A stretch of DNA of 64,000 bases from Oscillospiraceae bacterium (lineage in GTDB: Bacteria > Bacillota > Clostridia > UMGS1810), in contig SVJU01000009.1 of the NCBI GenBank assembly GCA_015068825.1, positions 1-64,000 on the forward strand, given 5' to 3'. This document shows, in pieces, positions 31,085-41,320 of the stretch. Numbering within the stretch: the first letter of the stretch is position 1; each line of letters opens with the position of its first letter. The notes under the pieces are model-generated. The model was given only the letters and a program-made list of their open reading frames with translations. It had not been told where the DNA came from and did not search any database. The position numbers were made by a program, and so were the translations under genes.

Positions 31085-31921
31085 ATGAATTTAAAATCAA
31101 AAAACAGCATTATTAACGAAAATAAAGGTGTAGTGTTTGTTACCTATCCAAATCTTGAAAAGCTTGATTTTATAAATCACGCATCATCAACAAGAATCGG
31201 TGGTGTTTCAAAAATAAGTCATCTTGCTCAAATGAATTTAAGGTTTAACTCTGAAGATACAAAAGAAACTGTTATACAAAATTACAAAATATTTGCTGAT
31301 GCAATCGGCACCGATATAAATAATATGGTTTTTTCAAAACAAATGCATAATGACAATATAAAAATCGCAGCAGAGTCTGACCGGGGAAAAGGAATTACAA
31401 ATGATTTGGATTACACTAACATAGATGGCCTTATTACCAACAAAAAAAATGTCGCACTCACCATTTTCGGCGCAGATTGTGTGCCTATTCTTTTTGCAGA
31501 TAAAAACAAAAAAGCAATCGGTGCAGCCCACTGCGGATGGAGAGGTACTTATAAAGAACTTGCAGGTATTATGGTAGAAAAATTTAAAGAGCTTTACATG
31601 AGTAATCCTGAAGACATAATTGTTGCGATTGCACCTTGTATACACAAATGCTGTTACGAAGTTGATAAAAAACTTTTTGAGGATTTTAAAAATAAATTTA
31701 ATAACATATCAAAAACCGATGCTTTCGTTGTTAAAAATGAAAAATTTTATCTTGACCTTCCTGATATAAACCGACAAATTCTTTTAAAATCCGGAATAAA
31801 AAGCGATAACATTCTTGTAAGTGATTTATGCACAGGCTGTGCACCGGATATGCTTTTTTCGCATAGAAAATCAAACGGAAAACGTGGCGTTATGGCAAGT
31901 GTAATTGAAATTATAAAATAA
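31085..31921 (+). CDS. YfiH/PgeF/LACC1-family multicopper-type polyphenol oxidase fold protein (purine nucleoside phosphorylase/peptidoglycan editing factor)
   Basis: FGADCVPILFADKNKKAIGAAHCGWRGTYKELAG, IAPCIHKCCYEVD, DLCTGCAPDMLFSHRKSNGKRGVMASVI; ATG 31085 preceded by AAGGAGA. Confidence 0.92.
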   Translation: MNLKSKNSIINENKGVVFVTYPNLEKLDFINHASSTRIGGVSKISHLAQMNLRFNSEDTKETVIQNYKIFADAIGTDINNMVFSKQMHNDNIKIAAESDRGKGITNDLDYTNIDGLITNKKNVALTIFGADCVPILFADKNKKAIGAAHCGWRGTYKELAGIMVEKFKELYMSNPEDIIVAIAPCIHKCCYEVDKKLFEDFKNKFNNISKTDAFVVKNEKFYLDLPDINRQILLKSGIKSDNILVSDLCTGCAPDMLFSHRKSNGKRGVMASVIEIIK

Positions 31922-31966
31922 CATATTATTTCTTTTATATTGTGTTGAATTTTTTTAAAAAAACTC

Positions 31967-31995
31967 TTGCTTTTTTTAAAATGATGTTGTATAAT
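31967..31995 (+). promoter_or_regulatory. Candidate promoter for tRNA-Leu
   Basis: TTGCTT-17 bp-TATAAT, 20 nt upstream of the tRNA. Confidence 0.6.
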
Positions 31996-32014
31996 AGCAA
32001 GGTAGTTTATTTTT

Positions 32015-32101
32015 GCCGATGTGATGGAATTGGCAGACGTAGCGGACTCAAAATCCGCCGGTAGCGATACCGTGCCGGTTCGACTCCGGCCATCGGCACC
32101 A
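32015..32101 (+). tRNA. tRNA-Leu (anticodon CAA)
   Basis: GCCGATG acceptor pairs with CATCGGC, encoded CCA, long variable arm, anticodon stem GCGGA-CTCAAAA-TCCGC, TTCGACTCC T-loop. Confidence 0.96.
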
Positions 32102-32103
32102 AC

Positions 32104-32139
32104 AAAAAACAAGACTTCATTTTGAAGTCTTGTTTTTTT
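32104..32139 (+). terminator. tRNA-Leu terminator
   Basis: ACAAGACTTCA-TTT-TGAAGTCTTGTTTTTTT. Confidence 0.85.
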
Positions 32140-32173
32140 ATATTGCATATAATTAATATTCAGCTTTTTATCT

Positions 32174-34021
32174 TTATTCACCTAAAACAATATAATCGTT
32201 TGATTTGATAATTGTTCCATCAAAATCTTCATATTCTTCATCTTTAAAATTTGCAATTACGCTGATCCCATTTTCAAATGTTGTTTTCTGAACAAGAAAA
32301 TCATCTGTAATATATTCAAACGAAACCATTTTTTTGCCACATGTAAGATAAGCAACCTTAGTTGCTCTTTTATACGATTTTGCAATTTCCTCTTTCATAT
32401 TGTGCCACTGAGTAACATTTATACTGTATAAAGGAGGTGTACCATAAAGGGCATTTATTAAATCTCTTTTTTGTGTATATTCAGGGCAACACATTTGCGA
32501 ATCACCCCAATACCAATACGAAACAACACAATCGTGGTATATAAGCTCCCATAATGGTGCTCTATACTTTGCGTTAAGCATATATTGAGAAATTCTTTCA
32601 GGAACATTATCACCATAATAAAGTGTTGTCATATTTCTTCCTGCATCGGGAGCACGATAATACGAAGGACTCATATTTCCTTCATTATAGTCGAAAGAGT
32701 TTACCCCCTCCTCCATTGCACACTCTGTACCACAAATGACTCCCATATCACGAATAAACCTTAATAAAATTTTGCGATAACGCATGCAATCTCTTCGTGT
32801 CATAGGATGTTTTGGATTGTAACACTCCATAAGTTCAGCCGCCATAGTTGTATCTACAAACCTTGCAGTATATCCGTTTTCTTCAATATCATCGGGGATT
32901 TTTTTAGTTGCATATTTTATAGCACACATATCACAAAGAGAATTCTGGTCATATTTATTACCATCAATTCCTGTTAAATACCATGCCTTGTGCATAGAGC
33001 CGTCATTATCAACTATCATATCATTTGGCCAGGCTTCAATATGTTTACATCTGTCTTTCCGTACCGGTGTCATAAGATGTAGGACATCTTTTGGAATTAC
33101 ATCCTGATATATATCATAACTTCCAACAATATATCCAAGACTTTTTATGTATTCAATAGTATCTTTATTGGATTTTTCAAAATCGTTCCACATTACCCTG
33201 TCTATCCCCATATCTTTCATTTCCCGGGCAATTTTTCGTCTTTCATTAAGAATTTCGTCTGTTATTGCTCTTACCTTTGCATCTTTTAAATAAAGACTTT
33301 CAAGACCTCCATCATTCCAAAGCCACACATTTGCTGCACCTTTAAATTTGTTAAGATTCGGATTTAATTTTGCTCTTTCATCAAATGTTATAAGCTTTTC
33401 TTTTTCTTCTCTGTATTTTCGGTATGTATGACACATTTTACTTATGCTGCCTTTTCCAAAATAGAAACGCATATTCCTTTTATATCCTAGACATCCCTTT
33501 TCATTTATCCACGAAACATAAGAGGTCAAATTACCATCATCGCAACGCACAGTATGTAAATGAGCATCTTCTATATTTTCTACAACGCACAAAAGATAGG
33601 CATCATTTCGTAAAAATCCCCAGAAACCCATACTTATATCACCGTACATTTTACGCATTGGTTTATATACCAAATCCTGTTTGTCTACAGGATACACATA
33701 TCCTTCACCTATTGGATACACACCCAAATCACCTTTTTGAGTACCAAATGGCTGAGGATATGCAACATTAGTCATTTTATCATCAGAAAACAACGATATT
33801 TGGGCATATTCATCTTTAAGCGAAAAAGCTGTTTTATAAATTACATTGTCACTAATTAAATCAAAACAAATTGTGTTATCATCTTTTTGGCAAGCATTTT
33901 GAACAGTATAATTTTTTAAAAAGTCGCTTTGTTTAAAAACCACATCGTCGAATGATATATCGAAAAGTCCTGTTTTTTTATAAAATACTACCTTAGCTAA
34001 ATTATTTTGTAAAATTATCAT
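32174..34021 (-). CDS. Putative glycosidase, GH129/GH101-like TIM-barrel family
   Basis: No signal peptide; IDRVMWNDFEKSNKD, ICGTECAMEEGVNSFDYNEG, YRAPLWELIYHDCVVSYWYWGDS resemble the GH101/129-related family; last gene of the PUL-like cluster. Confidence 0.5.
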   Translation of the reverse strand: MIILQNNLAKVVFYKKTGLFDISFDDVVFKQSDFLKNYTVQNACQKDDNTICFDLISDNVIYKTAFSLKDEYAQISLFSDDKMTNVAYPQPFGTQKGDLGVYPIGEGYVYPVDKQDLVYKPMRKMYGDISMGFWGFLRNDAYLLCVVENIEDAHLHTVRCDDGNLTSYVSWINEKGCLGYKRNMRFYFGKGSISKMCHTYRKYREEKEKLITFDERAKLNPNLNKFKGAANVWLWNDGGLESLYLKDAKVRAITDEILNERRKIAREMKDMGIDRVMWNDFEKSNKDTIEYIKSLGYIVGSYDIYQDVIPKDVLHLMTPVRKDRCKHIEAWPNDMIVDNDGSMHKAWYLTGIDGNKYDQNSLCDMCAIKYATKKIPDDIEENGYTARFVDTTMAAELMECYNPKHPMTRRDCMRYRKILLRFIRDMGVICGTECAMEEGVNSFDYNEGNMSPSYYRAPDAGRNMTTLYYGDNVPERISQYMLNAKYRAPLWELIYHDCVVSYWYWGDSQMCCPEYTQKRDLINALYGTPPLYSINVTQWHNMKEEIAKSYKRATKVAYLTCGKKMVSFEYITDDFLVQKTTFENGISVIANFKDEEYEDFDGTIIKSNDYIVLGE

Positions 34022-34054
34022 AAAATAATTCCTTTCTTAAAATGTCATCTTACT

Positions 34055-34088
34055 AAAAAACGGCCCAAATATGTAAGGCCGCTTTTAT
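34055..34088 (-). terminator. Terminator downstream of GH42 gene
   Basis: Minus strand GCGGCC...GGCCGTTTTTT. Confidence 0.6.
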
Positions 34089-34108
34089 TTTGAAAATAAA
34101 CTATTTTA

Positions 34109-36154
34109 TTATATCTCTTTTTTAAACACCTTTGCATCAAATGCTTCAAGTTCAAAATCACCTGTAACTATGCTGTTATCCAAAACATCGATATATGTGT
34201 CTTTTGTATTGAATTTTACTTTTTTATCGTTAAAATTCTGAACAAACACATAGGTATTTTTTTCATCATAACGGGCATTCACGCTTGTTCCGTCAACTAA
34301 TTTAAAGTCTACCACTGATTTAATGTTTGCATCGTGTAAAATTTCAGAATACAAAACATCAACAAAGCTGCCGTCATCACGGAATCCCACATAATACGCC
34401 TCGCCGTTTCCATATTTATTTTTAATAACGGCAGGAGTATTAGCATAAAAATCATTTTTGTATGTTGCAATACCCTTTCCGCCATTTTTTTCGTGAATAA
34501 CAGCGCACATATCATAAATGCGGTAATTATTTCCTTTATATTCAACATAATTTTCGTCCTGTGGATAAAGTGAATCAATTTCTTCTGCCCATGTACCAAA
34601 AACATCCATAAGCTTAGTAGCAGGGAAACCGCCTAAATATGTCATACTTTCTTCGTTTACCATTCCTGAATAATATGTTGTAACAAATTTTCCGCCATCT
34701 TTAACATACTTTTCAATCTTATCAATAAACGCATCATTTACCATATGCATCATTGGTGCAATTATTACTTTGTATTTTGATAAATCGGTGTCATAACCAA
34801 CTATATCTACACCAATTCCTCTTTTCCAGAACGGCATATGGTGCTTATACAAGGTTTTTAGAAAATTTTTGTCATCAGTATTATTAAAACCTTTTGTTAA
34901 TGTTGCACTCCACATATTTTCCCAGTCAAAGAAAAGACCTACCTCAGCTTTTGTGGTTGTGCCAATGATGTCTTTTAATCTTTCCAAATCTTTACCAAGC
35001 GATGCAACCTCTTTAAATACCCTTGTTTCATCAGTTCCTGTATGATCAACAACTGCACCGTGATACATTTCAGACCCTGCTCTTCCGGCACGCCACTGGA
35101 AATAAAGAATTGATTCTGCACCATGTGCAAGTTGCTGAATTGCAGAAAGACGATGCATATTAGGTCTTTTTAATTTGTTTACCGCTGTCCAGTTAGTTGC
35201 ACTAGGGGCATTTTCCATTATCATATATGGTTTATTTTTATAAGAACGCATAAGATTTGCAGTAAACGATGCCATATTTCCAATATAGTTTGGCCCAAAA
35301 TAGTGATGCCAGTTTGGATAATCATCATTTGAAACAACATCAAGTTCTTTTGCAAGTTCTTTATAGTTAAGACCATAAAACGAACCCATAAAGTTTGTTG
35401 TAACAGGAATATTTGGTGTATGCTCTTTTATAGCTTTTATTTCTATTTTCATAAAATCGGTTGTCTGATGCGTTACAAAGCGTTTCCAATTAAGAAGATG
35501 TGTCCAGTTACGCATTTCACCAAGCGGCGACGGTGGGTCAATCTGATCCCACGAAGTATATTTATGACCCCAGAAATTATTCCACCATGCAAAATTAAGA
35601 GCATCAAGGTCATTGTTATATCTTTCTTTAAGCCAATTTCTGAAAGCTTCTTTACACAAATCACAATGACATTCTCCGTTATACTCATTAGACAAATGCC
35701 AAAGTGCAAGCGCAGGAGAATTTTTGTATCTTTTAGCAAGCTCACCGTTGATTTTTGCGACAAGTTCACGATATTTTGGTGATGTAAAACAATGGTTATG
35801 ACGATTGCCAAAAAGATTCTTTTGACCCACTTCGTTTGTTCTTAAAACCTCGGGATACTTCTTAGCAAGCCATGCAGGACGCGCACCGCTTGGTGTACCT
35901 AAAATTACAAGGCCTCCTCTTTTTTCCATTCTCTCAAAAATATCGTCAAGATAAGAAAAATCATATTTCCCCTCTTCTGGTTCAATGGTAGACCACGCAA
36001 ACATATTAAGGGTTACCGTATTTACATTAGCCAGCTCCATAAGGCGCATATCTTCATCAATAATTTTAGGCTCGTATTGCCATTGTTCAGGGCAGTAATC
36101 ACCGCCATGCCATATAAAAGGGAAATTCGGATTAATCGGTTGATGCTTTTTCAT
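34109..36154 (-). CDS. GH42 beta-galactosidase
   Basis: WHGGDYCPEQWQYEPKIIDEDMRLMELANVNTVTLNMFAWSTIEPEEGKYDFSYLDDIFERM, ALWHLSNEYNGECHCDLC, TTYYSGMVNEESMTYLGGFP. Confidence 0.95.
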   Translation of the reverse strand: MKKHQPINPNFPFIWHGGDYCPEQWQYEPKIIDEDMRLMELANVNTVTLNMFAWSTIEPEEGKYDFSYLDDIFERMEKRGGLVILGTPSGARPAWLAKKYPEVLRTNEVGQKNLFGNRHNHCFTSPKYRELVAKINGELAKRYKNSPALALWHLSNEYNGECHCDLCKEAFRNWLKERYNNDLDALNFAWWNNFWGHKYTSWDQIDPPSPLGEMRNWTHLLNWKRFVTHQTTDFMKIEIKAIKEHTPNIPVTTNFMGSFYGLNYKELAKELDVVSNDDYPNWHHYFGPNYIGNMASFTANLMRSYKNKPYMIMENAPSATNWTAVNKLKRPNMHRLSAIQQLAHGAESILYFQWRAGRAGSEMYHGAVVDHTGTDETRVFKEVASLGKDLERLKDIIGTTTKAEVGLFFDWENMWSATLTKGFNNTDDKNFLKTLYKHHMPFWKRGIGVDIVGYDTDLSKYKVIIAPMMHMVNDAFIDKIEKYVKDGGKFVTTYYSGMVNEESMTYLGGFPATKLMDVFGTWAEEIDSLYPQDENYVEYKGNNYRIYDMCAVIHEKNGGKGIATYKNDFYANTPAVIKNKYGNGEAYYVGFRDDGSFVDVLYSEILHDANIKSVVDFKLVDGTSVNARYDEKNTYVFVQNFNDKKVKFNTKDTYIDVLDNSIVTGDFELEAFDAKVFKKEI

Positions 36155-36205
36155 TTTGTAAAAATTCCTTTCGTTATGTTTTTCTATACTTTTTTCGAAA
36201 AATAA

Positions 36206-36235
36206 GGGAGGGGATTTAAAACTCCCTCCCCTAAA
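36206..36235 (-). terminator. Hairpin/terminator between SGNH gene and GH42 gene
   Basis: Minus strand GGGAGGG AGTTTTAAATC CCCTCCC TTATT. Confidence 0.5.
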
Positions 36236-36253
36236 GGATTTGATTTAAATTTT

Positions 36254-38908
36254 TTATTCCTGTGCAAGATATGCTTTTAATTTATCTGCAATAACTCTGT
36301 GTCCATCAACGTCAGGATGAACATTATCAAGATTAAATGTAATATCTGCATTCCAGCTTTCGGTATCAATATATTTTACAGAAGTATCAGAAGCATAAAA
36401 CTCGCCTAATTGGTCAAACGCATTCGCTCTTGCAACTTTGTCTGCATCTAAAGTAGCACTTGTAATGCAGAACGGCTTCATAATATAAATAGTTGCATTT
36501 GGATGCTGTGTTTTAAGTGCTGTTACAAACGATTTGTATTTTTCAATAAACGCCGCACTCTTTGTTCCATCTGTATCATCTACAAAATAGAACTGTGTAT
36601 CGTTTGTACCAAGATTTACAAAAATCTTATCGGGATTTTCGTTTTCAAAAGCCCATTCTGATGTAGTCCAATTAGATGCATCAAGATTTGTAGGTCTTAA
36701 TGTTCTGCCGCTAAAATATGCACTTTCCATACCAATAGTAGAAGCATCAGAATCTTTAACTTTTACATAACCACTTCCATCTATTAAACCAATACCCGAG
36801 CGAGCAATAATTGTAAAGTTGTATCCAAGCTCCATAGGAACTAAAGATGAATAGTTCTTCCAGCCGTTTGCAGTTATTGAATCACCTATAAACTGAACAA
36901 CATCCGCATCCGATTCGGTTTTTGTCAATGTTGCTTCACAATCTGTGTAAATAGCATTTAAAGTAAATGGTTTTGCTTCTGCAATACTATAAACACGAAT
37001 TGAATGACTTGAACCATTTAACTGATTGTTTGCAATATCAATCTTTCCTGATGCGTTTGAATAAGTAACCTCATTACCGCCATCAATTGATACACTAAAG
37101 CTTGTAGAATCATTTATATCAAGCATCAAAGTATATGCGTCTTCTATATCAAATTCAAAATACGGACGCATCCAGTTACCTCTTTTAGCACCATTTACAT
37201 CTTCCCATCTTCCGTAATAGGTAATCCATTCCTGAGAAGGTGTATATTTAACAGTAAAGCCTTCAAGAGTTTCAACTTCGTTTTCTATGTCTGATTTTGT
37301 TATTTCAATTATATCTTTTATCGGAGATAAGGTTATTCCGTTCCAGAAAAGCACTTTTACCGTTGCATCTTCTGGCATATCTTCATTTAATGCATAACAA
37401 GCCATTTGTCCGCCATTTGTTGCACTAACATCCATAGAATCAACATCTACTGCAATTAGTTTGTTATTCTCACCATAAATGGTTGTAAACATTTTTACTG
37501 GTGTAACAGTAAAATCAAGTGGAGCTTTTACTTCGGTAAGCGCTGCAACCTGTGGGATAGTTGTGGTAACAGTATCTTTATAAAGAGTTACCTCACCTAT
37601 TGACAAACCTTCTTTAATACCTGTAATTTTAAAGTTATCAATTATAGTATTTGCACGAACTGATCTAAGTTCTATACCACCTGTTGGATATGTTGCATCG
37701 GTATATGTATAACTATAATCTGCATTGTTTATAGTAAGAGTTGCTGTATGGTCTTCAACTACAAGTTTAACAGGATATGTAACATCATTTTCACTTACCC
37801 AGCTTGTTACATTGGATGCTGCTCTCTTTTTACCGTTAGCACCATCTTTACGCCATACAATATTTTGTGAATCGGTTCTTTGTGCATCAAAGAACACGTT
37901 ATAGTCAGCAGTATTTAGCTGTCTGTGGAAGGATAATTGTAATCCAGAATTTGCAACATTCTGAACATCTGTAATTGTCATATCAAATTCTACTGTATAT
38001 TTATTTGCATAAGGCATATTAATTGCAAGTGCAGCAATTGGAGTTGTAGTATCAGTTGCTTCTAAAGCAGATAAAACAAGTTTTCCGCCTTCGATTTTAT
38101 ACTCGCCGCCACTTTGCATAAAGCTTTCGTGCCAAGCTGATTTTATATCTGTATCGAATGTATCTTCAAACACAACTTCAGGCTGTGCCGGTTCGGGCGG
38201 TGGAGGTGGAAGTTCAGCTCCATCTGCAAAAGTTATAACAGGTATCCATACAACACCCTGATTGCTTAATTTATCAGATGTAATCTGATTAGCTCCTGTA
38301 CCTATTTTTGCTCTTTGAACTTCAAAAATAAGTGAATCACTACCTGCAAGTTCAACAGCTAAATTTAAAGAATCCTTTTGATCTGCAATTCCTTCAAGAT
38401 AATACCAATCAGAAGATGTAGGCCAGATTTTTGTGCCGTTTTTTAGAATTCTTACATAAGCCTTTGTATTTGCAGATTGTCCTGCCAATGCATCAGCGGT
38501 AATTGTTGCACTTCCAACATAAGGAGATACAAATTCTTTAATTGGATTATGGAATACATTATCAGAACCATTATCCCAATTATTTCCTGCAAACCAAACA
38601 TTCTGAGTATAGTTACCTGCATCATCAGGACCGCAAATCATACCTCTTGTACGATCTGTTCCTGTTGAATACCATCTGTTATTAGATGTTGCATAAACAT
38701 ATTCAGTTACTGTATCTTCGCTACTTGTAAGTCTTCGGTATTTATAATACCAGTTATTCTGTCCCTGAATGCCCGAATAATCTTCTGAAGCATTGAATAC
38801 TAAATCCAATTCAGAATCAGTTGCAAACGCAATAAAGCTTGGACATAAAAGAGTTAATACAAGTGACAAAGCAATAACTATGCTTAATAATTTTCTCATT
38901 ATATCCAC
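36254..38908 (-). CDS. Large secreted protein: N-terminal 'QGxNNWYYxYR' module, LamG/DUF1080-like module, C-terminal SGNH/GDSL hydrolase
   Basis: Signal peptide; Pro-rich linker PPPPPEPAQPE; SGNH blocks QFIGDSITANGW, VNLGTNDTQF, DNVHPDVDGH. Confidence 0.8.
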   Translation of the reverse strand: MDIMRKLLSIVIALSLVLTLLCPSFIAFATDSELDLVFNASEDYSGIQGQNNWYYKYRRLTSSEDTVTEYVYATSNNRWYSTGTDRTRGMICGPDDAGNYTQNVWFAGNNWDNGSDNVFHNPIKEFVSPYVGSATITADALAGQSANTKAYVRILKNGTKIWPTSSDWYYLEGIADQKDSLNLAVELAGSDSLIFEVQRAKIGTGANQITSDKLSNQGVVWIPVITFADGAELPPPPPEPAQPEVVFEDTFDTDIKSAWHESFMQSGGEYKIEGGKLVLSALEATDTTTPIAALAINMPYANKYTVEFDMTITDVQNVANSGLQLSFHRQLNTADYNVFFDAQRTDSQNIVWRKDGANGKKRAASNVTSWVSENDVTYPVKLVVEDHTATLTINNADYSYTYTDATYPTGGIELRSVRANTIIDNFKITGIKEGLSIGEVTLYKDTVTTTIPQVAALTEVKAPLDFTVTPVKMFTTIYGENNKLIAVDVDSMDVSATNGGQMACYALNEDMPEDATVKVLFWNGITLSPIKDIIEITKSDIENEVETLEGFTVKYTPSQEWITYYGRWEDVNGAKRGNWMRPYFEFDIEDAYTLMLDINDSTSFSVSIDGGNEVTYSNASGKIDIANNQLNGSSHSIRVYSIAEAKPFTLNAIYTDCEATLTKTESDADVVQFIGDSITANGWKNYSSLVPMELGYNFTIIARSGIGLIDGSGYVKVKDSDASTIGMESAYFSGRTLRPTNLDASNWTTSEWAFENENPDKIFVNLGTNDTQFYFVDDTDGTKSAAFIEKYKSFVTALKTQHPNATIYIMKPFCITSATLDADKVARANAFDQLGEFYASDTSVKYIDTESWNADITFNLDNVHPDVDGHRVIADKLKAYLAQE

Positions 38909-38920
38909 CCCATATAAGAA

Positions 38921-41275
38921 TTAATTTGTAATCTGCGCTTTTGTAGTTTCTAATACAGCTTTTAGCGGAGACAAATATTTATTTGAGGTTGAATCGTTAT
39001 CCCAGAAGAAAACTTTAACCTTTGCACCATCTGCAATTGCATCAGCACTTTCAGCTTCACAAGTTAAAACCCTTCCGTTTGCAACTGTTGCAGTTATACT
39101 GTCAACAGCAACCGCAATAAGTGTATTGTCTTCAGCATTATAAACAGCCGTAATCATATTAATATCTTTTTTCACATCAAAATCAAGCGGTACTTTTACT
39201 GTAGATGTAGCGGTTATCTTGTTTGTATCAGAAACAAGTGAAACATCACCAATTGATAAACCTTCTTTTATACCTGTGATTTTAAAGTTGTCGATTACAG
39301 CATCACAACGAACTGCTCTTAACTCAATACCACCTGCGGCATATAAAGGATCAGTGTAAGTATATGTATAAGTCGAATTATTTACTTCAAGTGTTGCTGT
39401 ATAATCTTTTATTGTTAACTTGACAGCATATGTGGTATCTGTATCACCTGAATCCCATTTTTCTACATTTGATGAAATTCTTGATTTTCCAACACCACCA
39501 TTTGCACGCCAAACAATATTCTGTTTTTGTGAATCTATTAATTCTTGTCCTGCACGGGCAGCATCAAAGAACACATTGTAATCAACGCTATCTTGCTGTC
39601 TATGGAATGAAAATTGGAAACCTGAATAAATCTGCCAATCAGTAGTAGGATATCCTTCTTTTATTGTCATATCAAATTCAACTATGTATCCATTTGCATA
39701 TGGCATATCCATATAAACTCCGCAAACCGGTGATTTAAGTTTATCTTCCATTACATCTTCAACTATAGAATTTAAATTTAGTTGTTCATTATCAAAGTTA
39801 TAAGTTGCGCCGTTATTTTCAATAGATTTATTCCATTTACACAAATTTTCTTCATCATATTTAAATGTATCATTAAATACCGTTTCGTACACTGGAAGTG
39901 TTGCATCAGAAGAATATGTAATTACAGGAATCCATTTAACAGTCTGCTTTCCATCAGATAAATCTGCAGTTGTTAAATCAACACCAACAGTTCCTCTCTG
40001 CGCTTCAAAAACAAGTTTGTCACCAAATTTCAAATTTACAGATAAGTCACCAATTTGACTTGCGTATTCAGTAGTATTTCCTGAAATATCAAACCATCCA
40101 TTAGAAGGCCATATCTGCACATTATTTTTCAATATTCTTACTTTCATTCTTGAATATAGAGATTTTCCTTTTAATGTATCAGCAGTAATTTTAGCAGTAC
40201 CATTATATGGGGACACAAACACTCTTGCCGGATTATAGAATAATGTGTCAGCAGTAGTACCTTCTACATAAGTTGTAGTGGGGCTTGTTATCATCATATT
40301 TACAGCACTTGTATCAGATGGTCCTGTTATTACACCATAATTTAAGCTTTTTTCTTTCGACCATCTACCGCCATTCCAACTACTAAAATATGTATAATTT
40401 TGAAGTTCGCTTTCTTCACCATTATCAACTGTTCTATATGCATAATACCAATTATTTAATCCCTGTTCACCTGCGTAATTCACCGAAGCATTAAACACCA
40501 AATTATCAAGTGGCTTTATAGCACCTTCTGCATAGGTAATAGTTGGCTGAAAATAAATTCGTTGGTTGTCTTGGTTAACAGTCTTATCATCAAGAGGGGT
40601 TCCTAAACTATCGGTAACACCTGTTTGTGTTGCGCCAGTTAAATAATACGACTCAAATTCAAAAACAAGTTCATCATCCGCCTTCAAATCAAGTGTCATA
40701 GCAGGAAAATCATAATCTACAGTTCCCTTATAACGATAATACTCATCATCTGAAGGCCAGATTAATTCACCATTAAGAGTTAAAGTAACCTTCAAATCAG
40801 TATAAGCACTATTGCCTTTAAACATCTTTGTATCAATTGTAGCACTACCGTTATATGGAGATTTAAACTTTAAAGCAATATTTCTATGAATCTCTGTTTG
40901 TGAATCTGTTGCTGCGCGGGCAAGATGGGTTGCAAACATAGAAGCTGCAGTATCGTCCTTTGAACCAGAAATCCAAGTAGAACCCTCGCCATAATATCTA
41001 TAAACTGTGCTATTAGCATTTTTAACTTTATAATTAGACATTTCAGTTAAAGCTCCACGATTGCTTCCATCTATTTTTCTATATAAGAAATACCAATTAT
41101 TTGTACCTTGCGGGAAAGTAGTTTCCAGACCTGTAAAATCTTCTGCAAAGTCAAACACCAAATCAAGTTCCCCTTCAGTAGCAAAAACACTAAAACCAGG
41201 GCACAAAAGTGTTGCCACAAGTGTTAGGCATGCTACCAAACAAACAGCTTTTTTAAACATATTTTTCACAATCAT
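38921..41275 (-). CDS. Large secreted protein with two 'QGxNNWYYxYR' modules and LamG/DUF1080-like module; paralog of the adjacent SGNH protein without its catalytic domain
   Basis: Signal peptide; modules at residues about 36-250 and 257-455; shared FDMTI...SFHRQ...DYNVFFDA...NIVWR...IDNFKITGIKEGLSIG segment. Confidence 0.75.
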   Translation of the reverse strand: MIVKNMFKKAVCLVACLTLVATLLCPGFSVFATEGELDLVFDFAEDFTGLETTFPQGTNNWYFLYRKIDGSNRGALTEMSNYKVKNANSTVYRYYGEGSTWISGSKDDTAASMFATHLARAATDSQTEIHRNIALKFKSPYNGSATIDTKMFKGNSAYTDLKVTLTLNGELIWPSDDEYYRYKGTVDYDFPAMTLDLKADDELVFEFESYYLTGATQTGVTDSLGTPLDDKTVNQDNQRIYFQPTITYAEGAIKPLDNLVFNASVNYAGEQGLNNWYYAYRTVDNGEESELQNYTYFSSWNGGRWSKEKSLNYGVITGPSDTSAVNMMITSPTTTYVEGTTADTLFYNPARVFVSPYNGTAKITADTLKGKSLYSRMKVRILKNNVQIWPSNGWFDISGNTTEYASQIGDLSVNLKFGDKLVFEAQRGTVGVDLTTADLSDGKQTVKWIPVITYSSDATLPVYETVFNDTFKYDEENLCKWNKSIENNGATYNFDNEQLNLNSIVEDVMEDKLKSPVCGVYMDMPYANGYIVEFDMTIKEGYPTTDWQIYSGFQFSFHRQQDSVDYNVFFDAARAGQELIDSQKQNIVWRANGGVGKSRISSNVEKWDSGDTDTTYAVKLTIKDYTATLEVNNSTYTYTYTDPLYAAGGIELRAVRCDAVIDNFKITGIKEGLSIGDVSLVSDTNKITATSTVKVPLDFDVKKDINMITAVYNAEDNTLIAVAVDSITATVANGRVLTCEAESADAIADGAKVKVFFWDNDSTSNKYLSPLKAVLETTKAQITN

Positions 41276-41320
41276 TTCCTCCTTAAAATATTTTCATATT
41301 TTCATATTTTAATATTTTTA

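Noticed and set aside
32015-32101. tRNA-Leu as an integration site for a mobile element
   Set aside because: No integrase, no duplicated 3' tRNA end and no phage-like genes in the window.
31747-32181. 144-aa minus-strand ORF spanning the tRNA-Leu
   Set aside because: Runs across a clear tRNA and the 3' end of pgeF on the opposite strand; the 'GADGRSRTGT' part is the classic spurious tRNA-Leu antisense translation.
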